DNA of 64,000 nucleotides, taken from positions 2,294,001 through 2,358,000 of the forward strand of contig NZ_CP073318.1 of assembly GCF_018263855.1 (NCBI RefSeq). The letters run 5' to 3'. This document shows positions 18,499 to 26,713 of the stretch, one piece after another. The notes beneath the pieces are model-generated. The model did no database searches. It had not been told where the DNA came from and saw only the letters and a program-made list of their open reading frames with translations. The translations under genes and the position numbers were made by a program. The stretch's first letter is position 1. Each line of letters starts with the position of its first letter. The DNA comes from Kutzneria sp. CA-103260. Lineage in GTDB: Bacteria > Actinomycetota > Actinomycetes > Mycobacteriales > Pseudonocardiaceae.

Positions 18499-19847
18499 GC
18501 GGGCGCCGGGACGTCGTCCGGCACCGCGACGATCGCGGCGTCCTCCGGCAGGCTCGCCCGGAACGCGGTCGCCACGTCCTCGACCGGCGTGTCGACATCG
18601 CCCAGCGGCCAGGAGACACCCATGTCCCGGTACCTGGCCTGGCCGAACCCGTAGCGATAGTGGGCATATCCCTTGAACGGGACCGATTCCCACACCTTGG
18701 CCGCGGTCTCCGGCGACATGTGTAGCGTGACCCGGGTGCGGCCCTGCGGCAACCGCCCGATCACCACCCGCTCGACCGCGACGTCCCGCCACAGCACGGC
18801 GGCAATGCCGGACCAGGGGGCCCGTACCCGTGCGGCCAGGCCCGGACCTCGGTGCAGTACGAGCCCCTCGTCGGTCAGTGCCGCGCGTCCCCACCACGGC
18901 ACGTGGATCTCGCCGAGGGTCATCCCGAACAGCATGATCCCCATCAGCGCCCACTCCCAGCTCCGTGACACCGCAAGGGCACAGGCGTCCCAGCCGAACA
19001 CGCCCGCGGCCACCGCCAACAGCAGATTGGCGGTCACGGAGACCCGCTGCGGCGCGTGCGTCTCGAAGATCGCCAACAGCTCGTCCCTCCTGGCCACCGG
19101 TGGCTTTGGGCCCTCCCGGTGTTCCGGGAGCGGCGACGGCGCGTTGCTGGCAAATGCCAACTGGCCGGCGGGTTTCCCGTCCAGTTGAACCGGGTCCGGG
19201 CGAAGCGCGCCGGCAGCGAGGTCCAGACCCGCCAGTTGATCCGCCGCGGCGCGGTGGATGTCGGCGACCGACAGTGTGGCGCCGATTCCCGGCAAGCCGT
19301 GGTGGACCGTCTCCACGACGGCCTTGGTGAAGTAGGTCAAGCCATCCGCGCGGTCGTCGTACACCGCCTCCCGACTGGCCAGGCTGAACGCCAGCGTGAC
19401 CGCATCGTCCGAACGGGTGGCTCGTTCGACTTGGTCCGCCAACTCGGTGATATCGGCGAACTCACCGACGTCCGAGAAGCAGCAATCCAGGATGACCAGC
19501 ACCGCTCGGGCGCGCAGTGCGGGCCGCAGGTCGTCGAACCTCAACACCTTGTCGGCCAACGCCAAACCCAGGCGGCCGCCCTCCAGGAACACCCCGTGGC
19601 CGGCGTAGTAGAACACCACCGCATCGGTTGCTTCACTCAGCAACCAGGTGATGTGTGGTGTCCTGTGGTCGGCGGGATCCTCGAACACCGTGACCCGAGA
19701 ACTCGGCCATCCGCATCGGGGTCCGATCAGCGTGCTCCGCACCGCATGCAGACTCTGTTGCGCGGCGGGCATGTCGGGCAGGCCGTTGGTGTAGTGCGCC
19801 GCGCCAAGGAGGACTGCTTGCGAGTGAGAGAAGTCGACGTCGTGCAC
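18414..19847 (-). CDS. Caspase-like (peptidase C14) protease with membrane anchor
   Basis: 477 aa from GTG 19847, 7 bases after the SLATT gene stop, so translation is probably coupled. Residues 8-215 form a caspase/metacaspase fold: AVLLGAAHY at the start, His dyad residue in FYYAGHG (H84) and Cys in ILDCCFSD (C123). Residues 270-315 hold two hydrophobic helices (LLLAVAAGVFGW, LMGIMLFGMTLGEI), then a PH-like soluble part, and a final helix at 456-477. Prokaryotic caspases of this kind cleave proteins and trigger cell death when their sensor is activated. No sensor domain is fused here; activation through the SLATT partner or another island protein is inference. Confidence 0.85.
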   Translation of the reverse strand: MHDVDFSHSQAVLLGAAHYTNGLPDMPAAQQSLHAVRSTLIGPRCGWPSSRVTVFEDPADHRTPHITWLLSEATDAVVFYYAGHGVFLEGGRLGLALADKVLRFDDLRPALRARAVLVILDCCFSDVGEFADITELADQVERATRSDDAVTLAFSLASREAVYDDRADGLTYFTKAVVETVHHGLPGIGATLSVADIHRAAADQLAGLDLAAGALRPDPVQLDGKPAGQLAFASNAPSPLPEHREGPKPPVARRDELLAIFETHAPQRVSVTANLLLAVAAGVFGWDACALAVSRSWEWALMGIMLFGMTLGEIHVPWWGRAALTDEGLVLHRGPGLAARVRAPWSGIAAVLWRDVAVERVVIGRLPQGRTRVTLHMSPETAAKVWESVPFKGYAHYRYGFGQARYRDMGVSWPLGDVDTPVEDVATAFRASLPEDAAIVAVPDDVPAPAYPRPRVWAAVISILFFGGVATLLALLG

Positions 19848-19854
19848 ACGTGGC

Positions 19855-20754
19855 TCAATGCCGATGGGACGCGCGCCAGGTGGTGTGCTCCCGGCTGATG
19901 GCGGCTTCGGCGTCGGCGACCAGTTCGCTCCACTCTGCTTCCGGAACGGGCAGTTCGAGACGGGCGTGGATGATCGCGAGTTCGTGGCTGGCCAGCGTGT
20001 ATGCCGTCGCGTTGGCCCGGTACTGTTTGCCGGCCATCCAGGCGGCGAGCGCCGCGATCGTCGCCGCGATGATCCCGGCCAGATCGAACGTCACGATGCG
20101 CAGGACCTCGCAGAGCGCGGCCGCGACACCGAGAATCTCCAGCAGCAGCCCAGCCGTCTGCAGCCGGTTGGCGCGACGGCCGTGTTGGTCGGCGCGAGTG
20201 ACGTACCAGTTCTGCTGATCGTGGATCCGGCCGGTCAGGTAGGCCTGCCGGCGTTCGGCAAGACTACGTGCGCGCAGGTCGCGCATGGCGGTGGTGATCG
20301 CCGGGGCACGGCTGGGTGCGGTGACGACGGCCGGCAGGTCACGCAGCAACGACTCGAGCCGGTGCAGGAAACGGTTCTCGGTCTCCTCCGGCGGGAGGTC
20401 GACCGGGAACGGCGCGCCGCCGACGGCATACCTCCAGGCCAGCGTCTTCACCGACTCGGCGAGCGCCCGGCCCTGATACCAGCCGACACCCGGCCTGGTC
20501 TGCAGTTCGAACACGTCGACGACAAGCACACCGACGAATGCCAAGGTGGTCACGATGGCCGCGGCGTCGATCCCGCGCGATTGGACTTCCAGCGTCACCG
20601 CGCCGCTGGTCGCCGCGAGCACCGCCAGGCCCAGGCGTAACGCCGTCGAACGGAAGTAGCTCCGCTGTTCCTGTCCCGAGGCACCGTCCGCCGCCTGGAA
20701 CAGGCCAGGTAGATCAGCGACGTCCAGAGCGCCGTTGGACTGGGGGTCGGCCAT
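19855..20754 (-). CDS. SLATT/DUF4231-like four-helix membrane effector
   Basis: 299 aa from ATG 20754. Two pairs of membrane helices are visible: about 37-55 and 62-85, then 190-210 and 212-232, separated by an amphipathic, Arg-rich helical stretch (MRDLRARSLAERRQAY). The YLTGRIHDQQNWYVTRADQHGRRANRLQTAG approach to the second pair, seen as short pieces, is characteristic of SLATT proteins, which are predicted pore-forming effectors of nucleotide-signalled and other conflict systems. It is the first gene of a two-gene unit with the caspase gene. A 168-base region separates it from the divergent TIR gene. Pore formation is family-based inference. Confidence 0.75.
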   Translation of the reverse strand: MADPQSNGALDVADLPGLFQAADGASGQEQRSYFRSTALRLGLAVLAATSGAVTLEVQSRGIDAAAIVTTLAFVGVLVVDVFELQTRPGVGWYQGRALAESVKTLAWRYAVGGAPFPVDLPPEETENRFLHRLESLLRDLPAVVTAPSRAPAITTAMRDLRARSLAERRQAYLTGRIHDQQNWYVTRADQHGRRANRLQTAGLLLEILGVAAALCEVLRIVTFDLAGIIAATIAALAAWMAGKQYRANATAYTLASHELAIIHARLELPVPEAEWSELVADAEAAISREHTTWRASHRH

Positions 20755-20906
20755 ACAAGGTCACCGCCGTCTTGGTCGGAAGCAGGGTCTCGCTGGTGGA
20801 CGGGAATTATCGCAGGATCGTCGCCGTTGATGGCGGACTTCCCGCCGCTGGGTCGGATTCGGCGAATCGGAACGCCAAACGGGGTCGCGGGCCCGCAGTG
20901 GTGTCG

Positions 20907-20912
20907 TATCGT
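20907..20912 (+). promoter_or_regulatory. TATCGT -10-like box before the TIR-MoxR-vWA-VMAP operon
   Basis: Ends 9 bases before ATG 20922, with no ribosome site in between; matches the TAnnnT pattern and spacing of other likely leaderless starts in this window. Weak evidence on its own. Confidence 0.3.
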
Positions 20913-20921
20913 GCGTTGGTT

Positions 20922-22157
20922 ATGGGATCGCGGATGGCGCGGCTGTTCGTCAGCCACAGCTCGCACTCGGAGCGGGCGCGCCGCCGACTTGAGGAGTTCG
21001 TCACCGCGCTCGGCGCCGGCCAGGACGCGGTCGACGTGCTCCACGATCGGGACAAGATCACCTGCGGTGACGACTGGCGGTCACGGATCAACGCGATGCT
21101 CGCGCACTGCGACGCCGCCGTGATCCTGTTGACCCAGGACGCGTTGGACAGCTGGTGGGTCCTCAAGGAAGCGACCATCCTCACCTGGCGCCGTGAGCGC
21201 AATCCGCGGTTTCCCGTGGTGCCGGTGTTGCTGGACGACGTCACCGACCAGAAGTTGCGCTCGCTCGCGCCGTGGGCGCCCCTCGACCTGACCCGCTACC
21301 AACTGCTCACGGCGGACGACATCGTCGGCTGCGCGGCTGCGGTCCAGCGACACCTGCGCGCGCTGGGCGTCGACCTGGCGCCGTCACCGTTCGACGTGTT
21401 GGTCGCGGACATCGCCCAACTCCTGGCCAAGGCGCCGCTGACCCGGTGTCGTCTGCTCTGGGAGGATCTGGACGGCGGGAGCCTGCCGCTGGACCTGGAC
21501 GACCACCACGGGGCGTTGGCCGAGGCGATCGGCCGGTGGATGCTGCGCCAGCCGCCGCCGATGCTCTCACGGATCGCCGGCACGCTGACCAAGCTGGGAC
21601 AGGCGTTCCCCACCGAGGACATCCGGCGGATCATCGAACTGGTCGCGCCGCTGTGGGTGGACCTGGACGCGGCGTCCGGGTTCCTGGCCGACACCGACCT
21701 GGCCATACACTGCCAACGACCGATTCCGGTGCTGCAGCACTACATGTCGGCCGCGCACCTGCCGGACCGGCCGCCGCGCGTGTTCGTGCTCAACGCGATC
21801 ACCGCGGGCGACTCCGTCGAGGACATCGCCGCCGAGTTGCGCACTGTGTTCCGGGAACGGCTGCACAGTCCAGGCTCGCCGCCGTTGAGTGACGCGGAGG
21901 TGGACCGGCGGCTGAGTCAATCCGGCAGTCGAGTGCATGTGGCGCTGCCCATGCCCGACGGTGAGGTGGTCGCCGAGCTCAGACGCCGCTTCGCCCGGAT
22001 CAGCTTCATCTACTTCGTCCCGCACGGAGACGCCGTCCGAGACGTCGTCGGCACCCGGTGGGTGCTCCCTGAACTGGCCAAGACCACCGAACACCAGGTG
22101 TGCGAGGACTTCGACGCCGCGTGGGAAACGCTCAACACCGCCAACGGGTTCTGGTGA
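20922..22157 (+). CDS. TIR-domain protein heading the MoxR-vWA-VMAP operon
   Basis: 411 aa from ATG 20922, chosen because TATCGT at 20907-20912 gives leaderless spacing; ATG 20934 (MARLFVSHSS) is a close alternative. Residues 5-130 are a TIR domain: RLFVSHSSHSE, VLHDRDKITCGDDW, DAAVILLTQDAL and SWWVLKEATIL with the candidate catalytic E83. The remaining 280 residues are soluble and unassigned; PPRVFVLNAITAGDS and ISFIYFVPHGD look like beta strands of one globular domain, possibly an inactive STAND-like module. The stop is 18 bases before the MoxR gene. Likely the NAD-consuming or signalling effector of the downstream system (inference). Confidence 0.8.
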   Translation: MGSRMARLFVSHSSHSERARRRLEEFVTALGAGQDAVDVLHDRDKITCGDDWRSRINAMLAHCDAAVILLTQDALDSWWVLKEATILTWRRERNPRFPVVPVLLDDVTDQKLRSLAPWAPLDLTRYQLLTADDIVGCAAAVQRHLRALGVDLAPSPFDVLVADIAQLLAKAPLTRCRLLWEDLDGGSLPLDLDDHHGALAEAIGRWMLRQPPPMLSRIAGTLTKLGQAFPTEDIRRIIELVAPLWVDLDAASGFLADTDLAIHCQRPIPVLQHYMSAAHLPDRPPRVFVLNAITAGDSVEDIAAELRTVFRERLHSPGSPPLSDAEVDRRLSQSGSRVHVALPMPDGEVVAELRRRFARISFIYFVPHGDAVRDVVGTRWVLPELAKTTEHQVCEDFDAAWETLNTANGFW

Positions 22158-22175
22158 CAACCGAGGGGACCGAAG

Positions 22176-23132
22176 ATGTTCGACCGCCCGCTGTTCGCGC
22201 CGGCAACGACCGACGTCGACCTCACGAACGTCACCGGGAACCCGCAGGTGGACCGGCCCGTCTACCGGTTCTCCGAGCGGCGGGCCGTCAACGCGGTCAA
22301 CGTCGCCATGGCGGTCGGCCGCCCGCTGCTGGTCACCGGGCCGCCCGGATCGGGGAAATCGAGCCTTGCTCGCGGCGTGGCGGCCGAGCTGGGCTGGGTC
22401 TACCTCGAGCACGTCTTCACCTCACGAACCGAGCTGGCCGACCTAACCTGCGGCGCTGACCTCGTCCGCCGACTCGCCGACGCGCAGGTCCAGCGGCTGG
22501 GGCCGGACTGGGCATATCTACGGCCGGGCGTGCTGTGGTGGGCCTTCGACGCCGAGTCGGCGGTGCGGCGCGGCCATGGCGGTGGGATCGACCCGGGCGT
22601 CGGATTGAGCGATCCGCGCCAGGGCGTGTCCGGCGACGTCCACCACACCGTCGTGCTGCTCGACGAGATCGACAAGGCCGACCCGGACCTGCCCAACGAC
22701 CTGCTCGAACCGCTGGACCAACGGGCCTTCACCGCGTTCGGCGACGTCCGGGTGACGGCCCGCAACGAGGTGCTGGTGGTGATCACCAGCAACGGGGAGC
22801 GGCGCCTGCCGCCGGCGTTCGTGCGGCGCTGCGTGCACCTGCATCTGGCGCCAGACTCGACGGAGTTCTTCGTCTCCGTGGCTCGGGCCCACTTCGGTGT
22901 CCGATCGGATGCCCTCTACGAGGAGGTGGCCGCCGTCTTCCACCGACTGCGGCGGGCGGCGACCCGATTGGGCCGGCGGGTGCCCTCCACCGCGGAATAC
23001 GTCGACACCGTTCGGGCCTGTCTGCGGCTCGGGGTGCGCCCCGGCGAACCGGCATGGCTCTCGATCATGGAGGCGGCGCTGTGGAAGGACCCGCAGCTGC
23101 CCGAGGAGGCGAGCCATGACCTCCTCGGCTGA
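22176..23132 (+). CDS. MoxR-family AAA+ ATPase
   Basis: 318 aa, with GAGGGGA before the ATG. Walker A GPPGSGKSS starts at residue 55 (K61), Walker B VVLLDEIDKADP has D163-E164, a sensor-1 strand reads VVITSNGERRLPPAF and an Arg-finger-like FVRRC follows. This is the MoxR subfamily, which remodels proteins together with vWA-domain partners. The stop overlaps the start of the vWA-like gene by 17 bases, consistent with a fixed stoichiometric complex. Inferred to power the ternary VMAP conflict system. Confidence 0.9.
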   Translation: MFDRPLFAPATTDVDLTNVTGNPQVDRPVYRFSERRAVNAVNVAMAVGRPLLVTGPPGSGKSSLARGVAAELGWVYLEHVFTSRTELADLTCGADLVRRLADAQVQRLGPDWAYLRPGVLWWAFDAESAVRRGHGGGIDPGVGLSDPRQGVSGDVHHTVVLLDEIDKADPDLPNDLLEPLDQRAFTAFGDVRVTARNEVLVVITSNGERRLPPAFVRRCVHLHLAPDSTEFFVSVARAHFGVRSDALYEEVAAVFHRLRRAATRLGRRVPSTAEYVDTVRACLRLGVRPGEPAWLSIMEAALWKDPQLPEEASHDLLG

Positions 23133-24042
23133 CGACCGTGGCGAGATATCGTTCGCGGACGCCCTCGCGGCGATCACCCGCCTCGGCGCGTCGAGCCGCG
23201 AGGACATCGCCGAAGTCCTCGACCTGCTCGGCTTGATCGCGCCGTCGCCCGCATCACGCTACGACATGGCGGAGGAGCGGCCGTTCGCTCGCACGGCGCC
23301 GCCCGAACCCTCGGGTGACGCGTTGTGGTCGCCGTCCGACGATGGTGCGGAGCCCGAACCAGATCCGGTGCTCGGCCCCTTTCAGCCTTTCATCGGCGAA
23401 GCGACCGTCGAGCCGGCGCGGCAACCGGACTGGCTCGATCTCCTGCCGGCACTGGCCGTGCCCACGCAGGCGGTTCTGGAGAACCCGGTGCCGCCGCCGG
23501 TGGATCCGATGCTGGTGCGTGCATCGATGATTGACCTGGTCACCGTGGACGGTCAGCGGCGGGTCCTGGATGTACGGGGCGTGGTCGACTGCCTGGCCCA
23601 GGCACGGGCCATCGATCCGCTGCCGCTACTCGCGCCGCGCCGGCCGGCGTCGTTGGTCCAAATCCTCGTCGACCACGGCGAGGGAATGCAGCCCTACCAG
23701 CACGACGTCGCGTTCTTCATCGACCGGTTACTCGAAGTGGTCGGGCCGGACGGCAGTGAGCTGCACACGTTCGTGGGCACCCCGTTGCTCGGCATCGACC
23801 CCGATCCGTTCACTGGCGCGTCTCGAGACTGGCGGCCCCCCGGACTGGGCGCGCTGGTGGTCGTCATCGGCGTGCAGAGCAGGTTCAACCCTGTCGAATG
23901 GCAAGCGGTCGCTCGGACGGTTGCCGACCATGGTGGGTGGCTGGTCGTGCTCTCCCCATCCGCTCTACCGGACACGCCGTTGATGCGGGTCGTTCGGTGG
24001 GACGACCTGAACGACCCCGGAGGCCGTCATGGCCGACCTTGA
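23116..24042 (+). CDS. Degenerate vWA-domain partner of MoxR (SAV_2336-like)
   Basis: 308 aa from ATG 23116 inside the MoxR 3' end, GAGGCGAG upstream. Residues 10-45 form a small helical SAV_2336-like N-terminus (FADALAAITRLG, EDIAEVLDLLGL). A disordered acidic Pro-rich stretch (55-100) follows, then a Rossmann-like vWA domain from about 125. The MIDAS loop reads LVDHGEGM (D186, G188, G190) where active vWA domains have DxSxS, so metal binding is probably weakened or lost. The gene overlaps the next start by 14 bases. Predicted to bridge the MoxR ATPase and the VMAP sensor/adaptor. Confidence 0.75.
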   Translation: MTSSADDRGEISFADALAAITRLGASSREDIAEVLDLLGLIAPSPASRYDMAEERPFARTAPPEPSGDALWSPSDDGAEPEPDPVLGPFQPFIGEATVEPARQPDWLDLLPALAVPTQAVLENPVPPPVDPMLVRASMIDLVTVDGQRRVLDVRGVVDCLAQARAIDPLPLLAPRRPASLVQILVDHGEGMQPYQHDVAFFIDRLLEVVGPDGSELHTFVGTPLLGIDPDPFTGASRDWRPPGLGALVVVIGVQSRFNPVEWQAVARTVADHGGWLVVLSPSALPDTPLMRVVRWDDLNDPGGRHGRP

Positions 24043-26449
24043 CCGCGGCGCCGACCTGGTCCGGCGTTCGCCGTGCGGTGGATTCCCCGAACTCGCCCGC
24101 GCTCTGTCGTTGGCGGTTCGGATCGAACCCGCCCTGTTGCGCCATGCCAGGCTTCTGCTGGCGCCGACAGCGCCGATCGCAGCTGAGGCTGCGCTGTGGT
24201 TCAGTCCGATCGTGCTGACCCGCAATGCGACGGGTGTGGTGTTCGACCCGGACGCGATCGCCGTGCTGCGACGCCAGCTGGCCGGCCAACCGGAGTTGGG
24301 GCGGCGGGCACGTGCACTGGTGGCCCGGCTGCACCAGAACTGGCCTTCAACGCTGCGACACGAGGAAGACCTCGTGTGGCTGTGGGTCGCGGGTGGCCAC
24401 GACCTCGAAGCGCATCTGCGTCCAGTGCTGAAGGCCATGGTGACGCACGCCGACGGCGGCATGAAGGTGGCTCGCTGGGTCACCCAGGCGTGGACGCGGC
24501 TGCCGGAGGAGATCACCGGCAGCCCGCTCGGCCATCAGATCGAAGTCGCGACGACGCTGCGCACCGGCATCCCGATCGGCCGCGTCCGGCCGGGAAGTCA
24601 CGCTCTGCCCGACGATCTCTCATGGTTGGTGCCACGCCACGAGACAGGCCACGCAAACGTCCGGGTCGCGCTCGCGACCGGGACGAACGGGGTGCGCTTC
24701 CTATCACCCGATGTCCGCAAGCTCGATGACCGTCACGCGGTAATCACCGTGCCCGCGACATCCCCGCCACTGGTCGAACTGAGCTGGACCGTAGGCGGCC
24801 ACCGTCACCATCGCATCGTGCCGGCAGTGCCGGACACCGACGTGTCCATCGGCGGGCCGGTCAGGGATTTGACCGTTCGGACCCTCTCAGGCCTCGTCCG
24901 CAAGGCACAGCCAGGATCCCTCGGAGGCTTCAAGGCACAGCCGGAATCCTTCGGAGGCAGCTTAGCCGGCCGCCCGCAGCTGCCGGAACCCGTGCGCAAC
25001 CGGTTGGTGGCGCTGTTGCTCGAGGTGGAGGACCTGCACGATCCGAGCACCCGTGGCCTGCTCGTGTCCGAGTTGCGCAACCGGCTGGGCCCCAGCTTCG
25101 AAGTGCCGATGCAGGCGAGCGACCGGCTGTACACGATCGCGCTGATTGAGGAGTGCCAGCGGCATTATGGGGGCCTGCGCAAGTTGGTGGACGCGTTGCG
25201 GCTGATCAGCCCGGGCCACTACCGCGTGGACGAGGCGGCGGAACTGGTGGCCGCGCACATCCCGCTGGAGATCCTGCACGCCGCCGAGCGCGCGGACCTG
25301 CGCAAGCTGCTGGCGCCGCTGACGTCCGAGGTGGACTTGACCAGCTTGTATCGGGCGGCCATGGGGCCGCACGCACTGGAAGTCGAGTCGGCCCCGAATG
25401 ACTTGCTGGGCGTGGTGGACGAGCTCGTCAACATGATGACGCCGCCGGGACAGCTGCCGCCGCTGCTGGTGTTCGTGGAGTACCTCGCGGCCGCTGTGGA
25501 CGGTCGCGGTCAGACGGCGCAGGCGTTGCGGCGCTGGAACGCGGACGTGGTGTGGCGCTGCGGACTGCCGCCGCAGCTGCTGGCCGCGGCGCGGGAGAGC
25601 GCGCACTTCCACACCAGCAAGCCCGGCGGGCGTGCCTCGCTGCTGGTGCAAGTCGAGGAGGACGGCCTGGACCACAACCGGTTCCAGGTGTCGGTGTGGC
25701 TGTGGCTGGACACCGACAGCCAGCTGCTGGCACGTGACGACCACTCGTACACGCTGGAGGAGATCCCGGACGTCCTCGACCGCGCGCTGCTGGACTGCGA
25801 CAGCCTGCTGGTGCCGGGCACCGTGGAGCCGATGGTGGAGTTCATTCTGCCGCACCGCCTGCTGGTGACGCCCGTGGACAAGTGGCTGATCACCTCCGGC
25901 ACGCCGTACCGCAGCCGGCTCGGCTTCTACTACCCGGTGGTCGTGCGCAGCCTGGATCGTCTGCGCACGACGTCGCTGCCACTGCGTCAGCAGTGGCGCG
26001 CGAAGTGGCGCTGGCTGCAGGAGCACAGCGGCCTGCACCCGGACGCGGCCGTCCGATGGATCACCGAGGAGGACGGCCGCGACCCGCAGCACCTCCACAG
26101 CGAACTTTCCAACGACCTACCAGTGTGCGTCGCATGGCACGGCACACCGCCACCGGAACACTTCGCCGCGGACTCCGTGCTGGGCGCCGCGATTTGGGCC
26201 GGCGTGCCAGCCGTGGTCTGGTGCAGAGGCGATCACGCCGACCACAGCCAGCTGGCCGAGCTCGTCCGAACGACGCCGTTGTCTCGACTTCCCGAGGCAG
26301 TGCAACGAGCCCGCAAGGAGGCCGACACCGTGGGCGCCGCGGACGACCACTGCGGCAACCATCTCAGCCTGCTCTGGGATGACCCGTCCCGCTTGCCCGA
26401 GCCCCGACTCGGGGACGTCGAGCAACAGGGTATAGCGGAATCGTGGTAG
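24029..26449 (+). CDS. VMAP: vWA-MoxR-associated conflict protein with EAD2-like and VMAP-C domains
   Basis: 806 aa, ATG 24029 with GGAGG 5 bases upstream. Residues 1-110 are helical (FPELARALSLAVRIEP) and resemble the C-terminal half of SAV_2336 proteins; 205-285 are beta-rich. Residues 292-311 are a tandem 10-residue repeat. About 320-400 look like effector-associated domain 2 (LVALLLEVEDLHDPSTRGLL, IEECQRHYGGLRKLVDAL), a death-fold-like adaptor module. 405-515 fit a VMAP middle region and 535-800 the VMAP-C domain (ASLLVQVEEDGLDHNRFQVS, EFILPHRLLVTPVDKW, HLHSELSNDLPVC). Such proteins link ATPase/vWA pairs to effectors recruited through EAD contacts. Last gene of the operon. Confidence 0.85.
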   Translation: MADLDRGADLVRRSPCGGFPELARALSLAVRIEPALLRHARLLLAPTAPIAAEAALWFSPIVLTRNATGVVFDPDAIAVLRRQLAGQPELGRRARALVARLHQNWPSTLRHEEDLVWLWVAGGHDLEAHLRPVLKAMVTHADGGMKVARWVTQAWTRLPEEITGSPLGHQIEVATTLRTGIPIGRVRPGSHALPDDLSWLVPRHETGHANVRVALATGTNGVRFLSPDVRKLDDRHAVITVPATSPPLVELSWTVGGHRHHRIVPAVPDTDVSIGGPVRDLTVRTLSGLVRKAQPGSLGGFKAQPESFGGSLAGRPQLPEPVRNRLVALLLEVEDLHDPSTRGLLVSELRNRLGPSFEVPMQASDRLYTIALIEECQRHYGGLRKLVDALRLISPGHYRVDEAAELVAAHIPLEILHAAERADLRKLLAPLTSEVDLTSLYRAAMGPHALEVESAPNDLLGVVDELVNMMTPPGQLPPLLVFVEYLAAAVDGRGQTAQALRRWNADVVWRCGLPPQLLAAARESAHFHTSKPGGRASLLVQVEEDGLDHNRFQVSVWLWLDTDSQLLARDDHSYTLEEIPDVLDRALLDCDSLLVPGTVEPMVEFILPHRLLVTPVDKWLITSGTPYRSRLGFYYPVVVRSLDRLRTTSLPLRQQWRAKWRWLQEHSGLHPDAAVRWITEEDGRDPQHLHSELSNDLPVCVAWHGTPPPEHFAADSVLGAAIWAGVPAVVWCRGDHADHSQLAELVRTTPLSRLPEAVQRARKEADTVGAADDHCGNHLSLLWDDPSRLPEPRLGDVEQQGIAESW
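24902..24961 (+). repeat. Two tandem 30-base repeats inside the VMAP gene
   Basis: Copies 24902-24931 and 24932-24961 differ at only a few bases and encode KAQPGSLGGF and KAQPESFGGS. They lie in frame at the linker just before the EAD2-like domain, so repeat-number change would alter linker length without breaking the frame. Confidence 0.85.
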
Positions 26450-26477
26450 CGAGGGCTCACCGTGCGCGTGGGTGGGG

Positions 26478-26495
26478 GAGCTTCAGCTGAAGCTC
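26478..26495. terminator. Perfect 18-base palindrome after VMAP
   Basis: GAGCTTCAGCTGAAGCTC is a perfect palindrome 28 bases after the VMAP stop. It could be part of a terminator or a protein-binding site; there is no T-run and no loop, so the terminator reading is uncertain. It also covers the end of the DUF6461-like remnant on the other strand. Confidence 0.3.
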
Positions 26496-26713
26496 GGCAC
26501 ACACGGCCACCCGACCCGACAGGCATGGCGGACTTTCCGGCCTCGGGGTGGTTTGTCCGTGAGATGTGGTTCTGGCTCGAATCCGGTGACCAGTTCGCCG
26601 TCGAGCGCGTAGCCGAAGGACGAGGAGGCGTAGTCGTGACGCAGTACGGAAAATGCCTCGGTCCCGGCGCCCAACGCGGCGACATGGTCAACTCCAACAA
26701 CCCGACTCAACAA
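26483..26713 (-). pseudogene. Remnant of a DUF6461-like gene
   Basis: A 76-codon open stretch whose middle reads FSVLRHDYASSSFGYALDG and ELVTGFEPE, the C-terminal signature of actinobacterial DUF6461 proteins, then runs into low-quality Arg/Pro sequence. The N-terminal two-thirds of a normal family member are absent. The piece overlaps the end of the TetR gene by 7 bases. I read it as a broken gene copy left at the edge of the conflict island. Confidence 0.45.
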
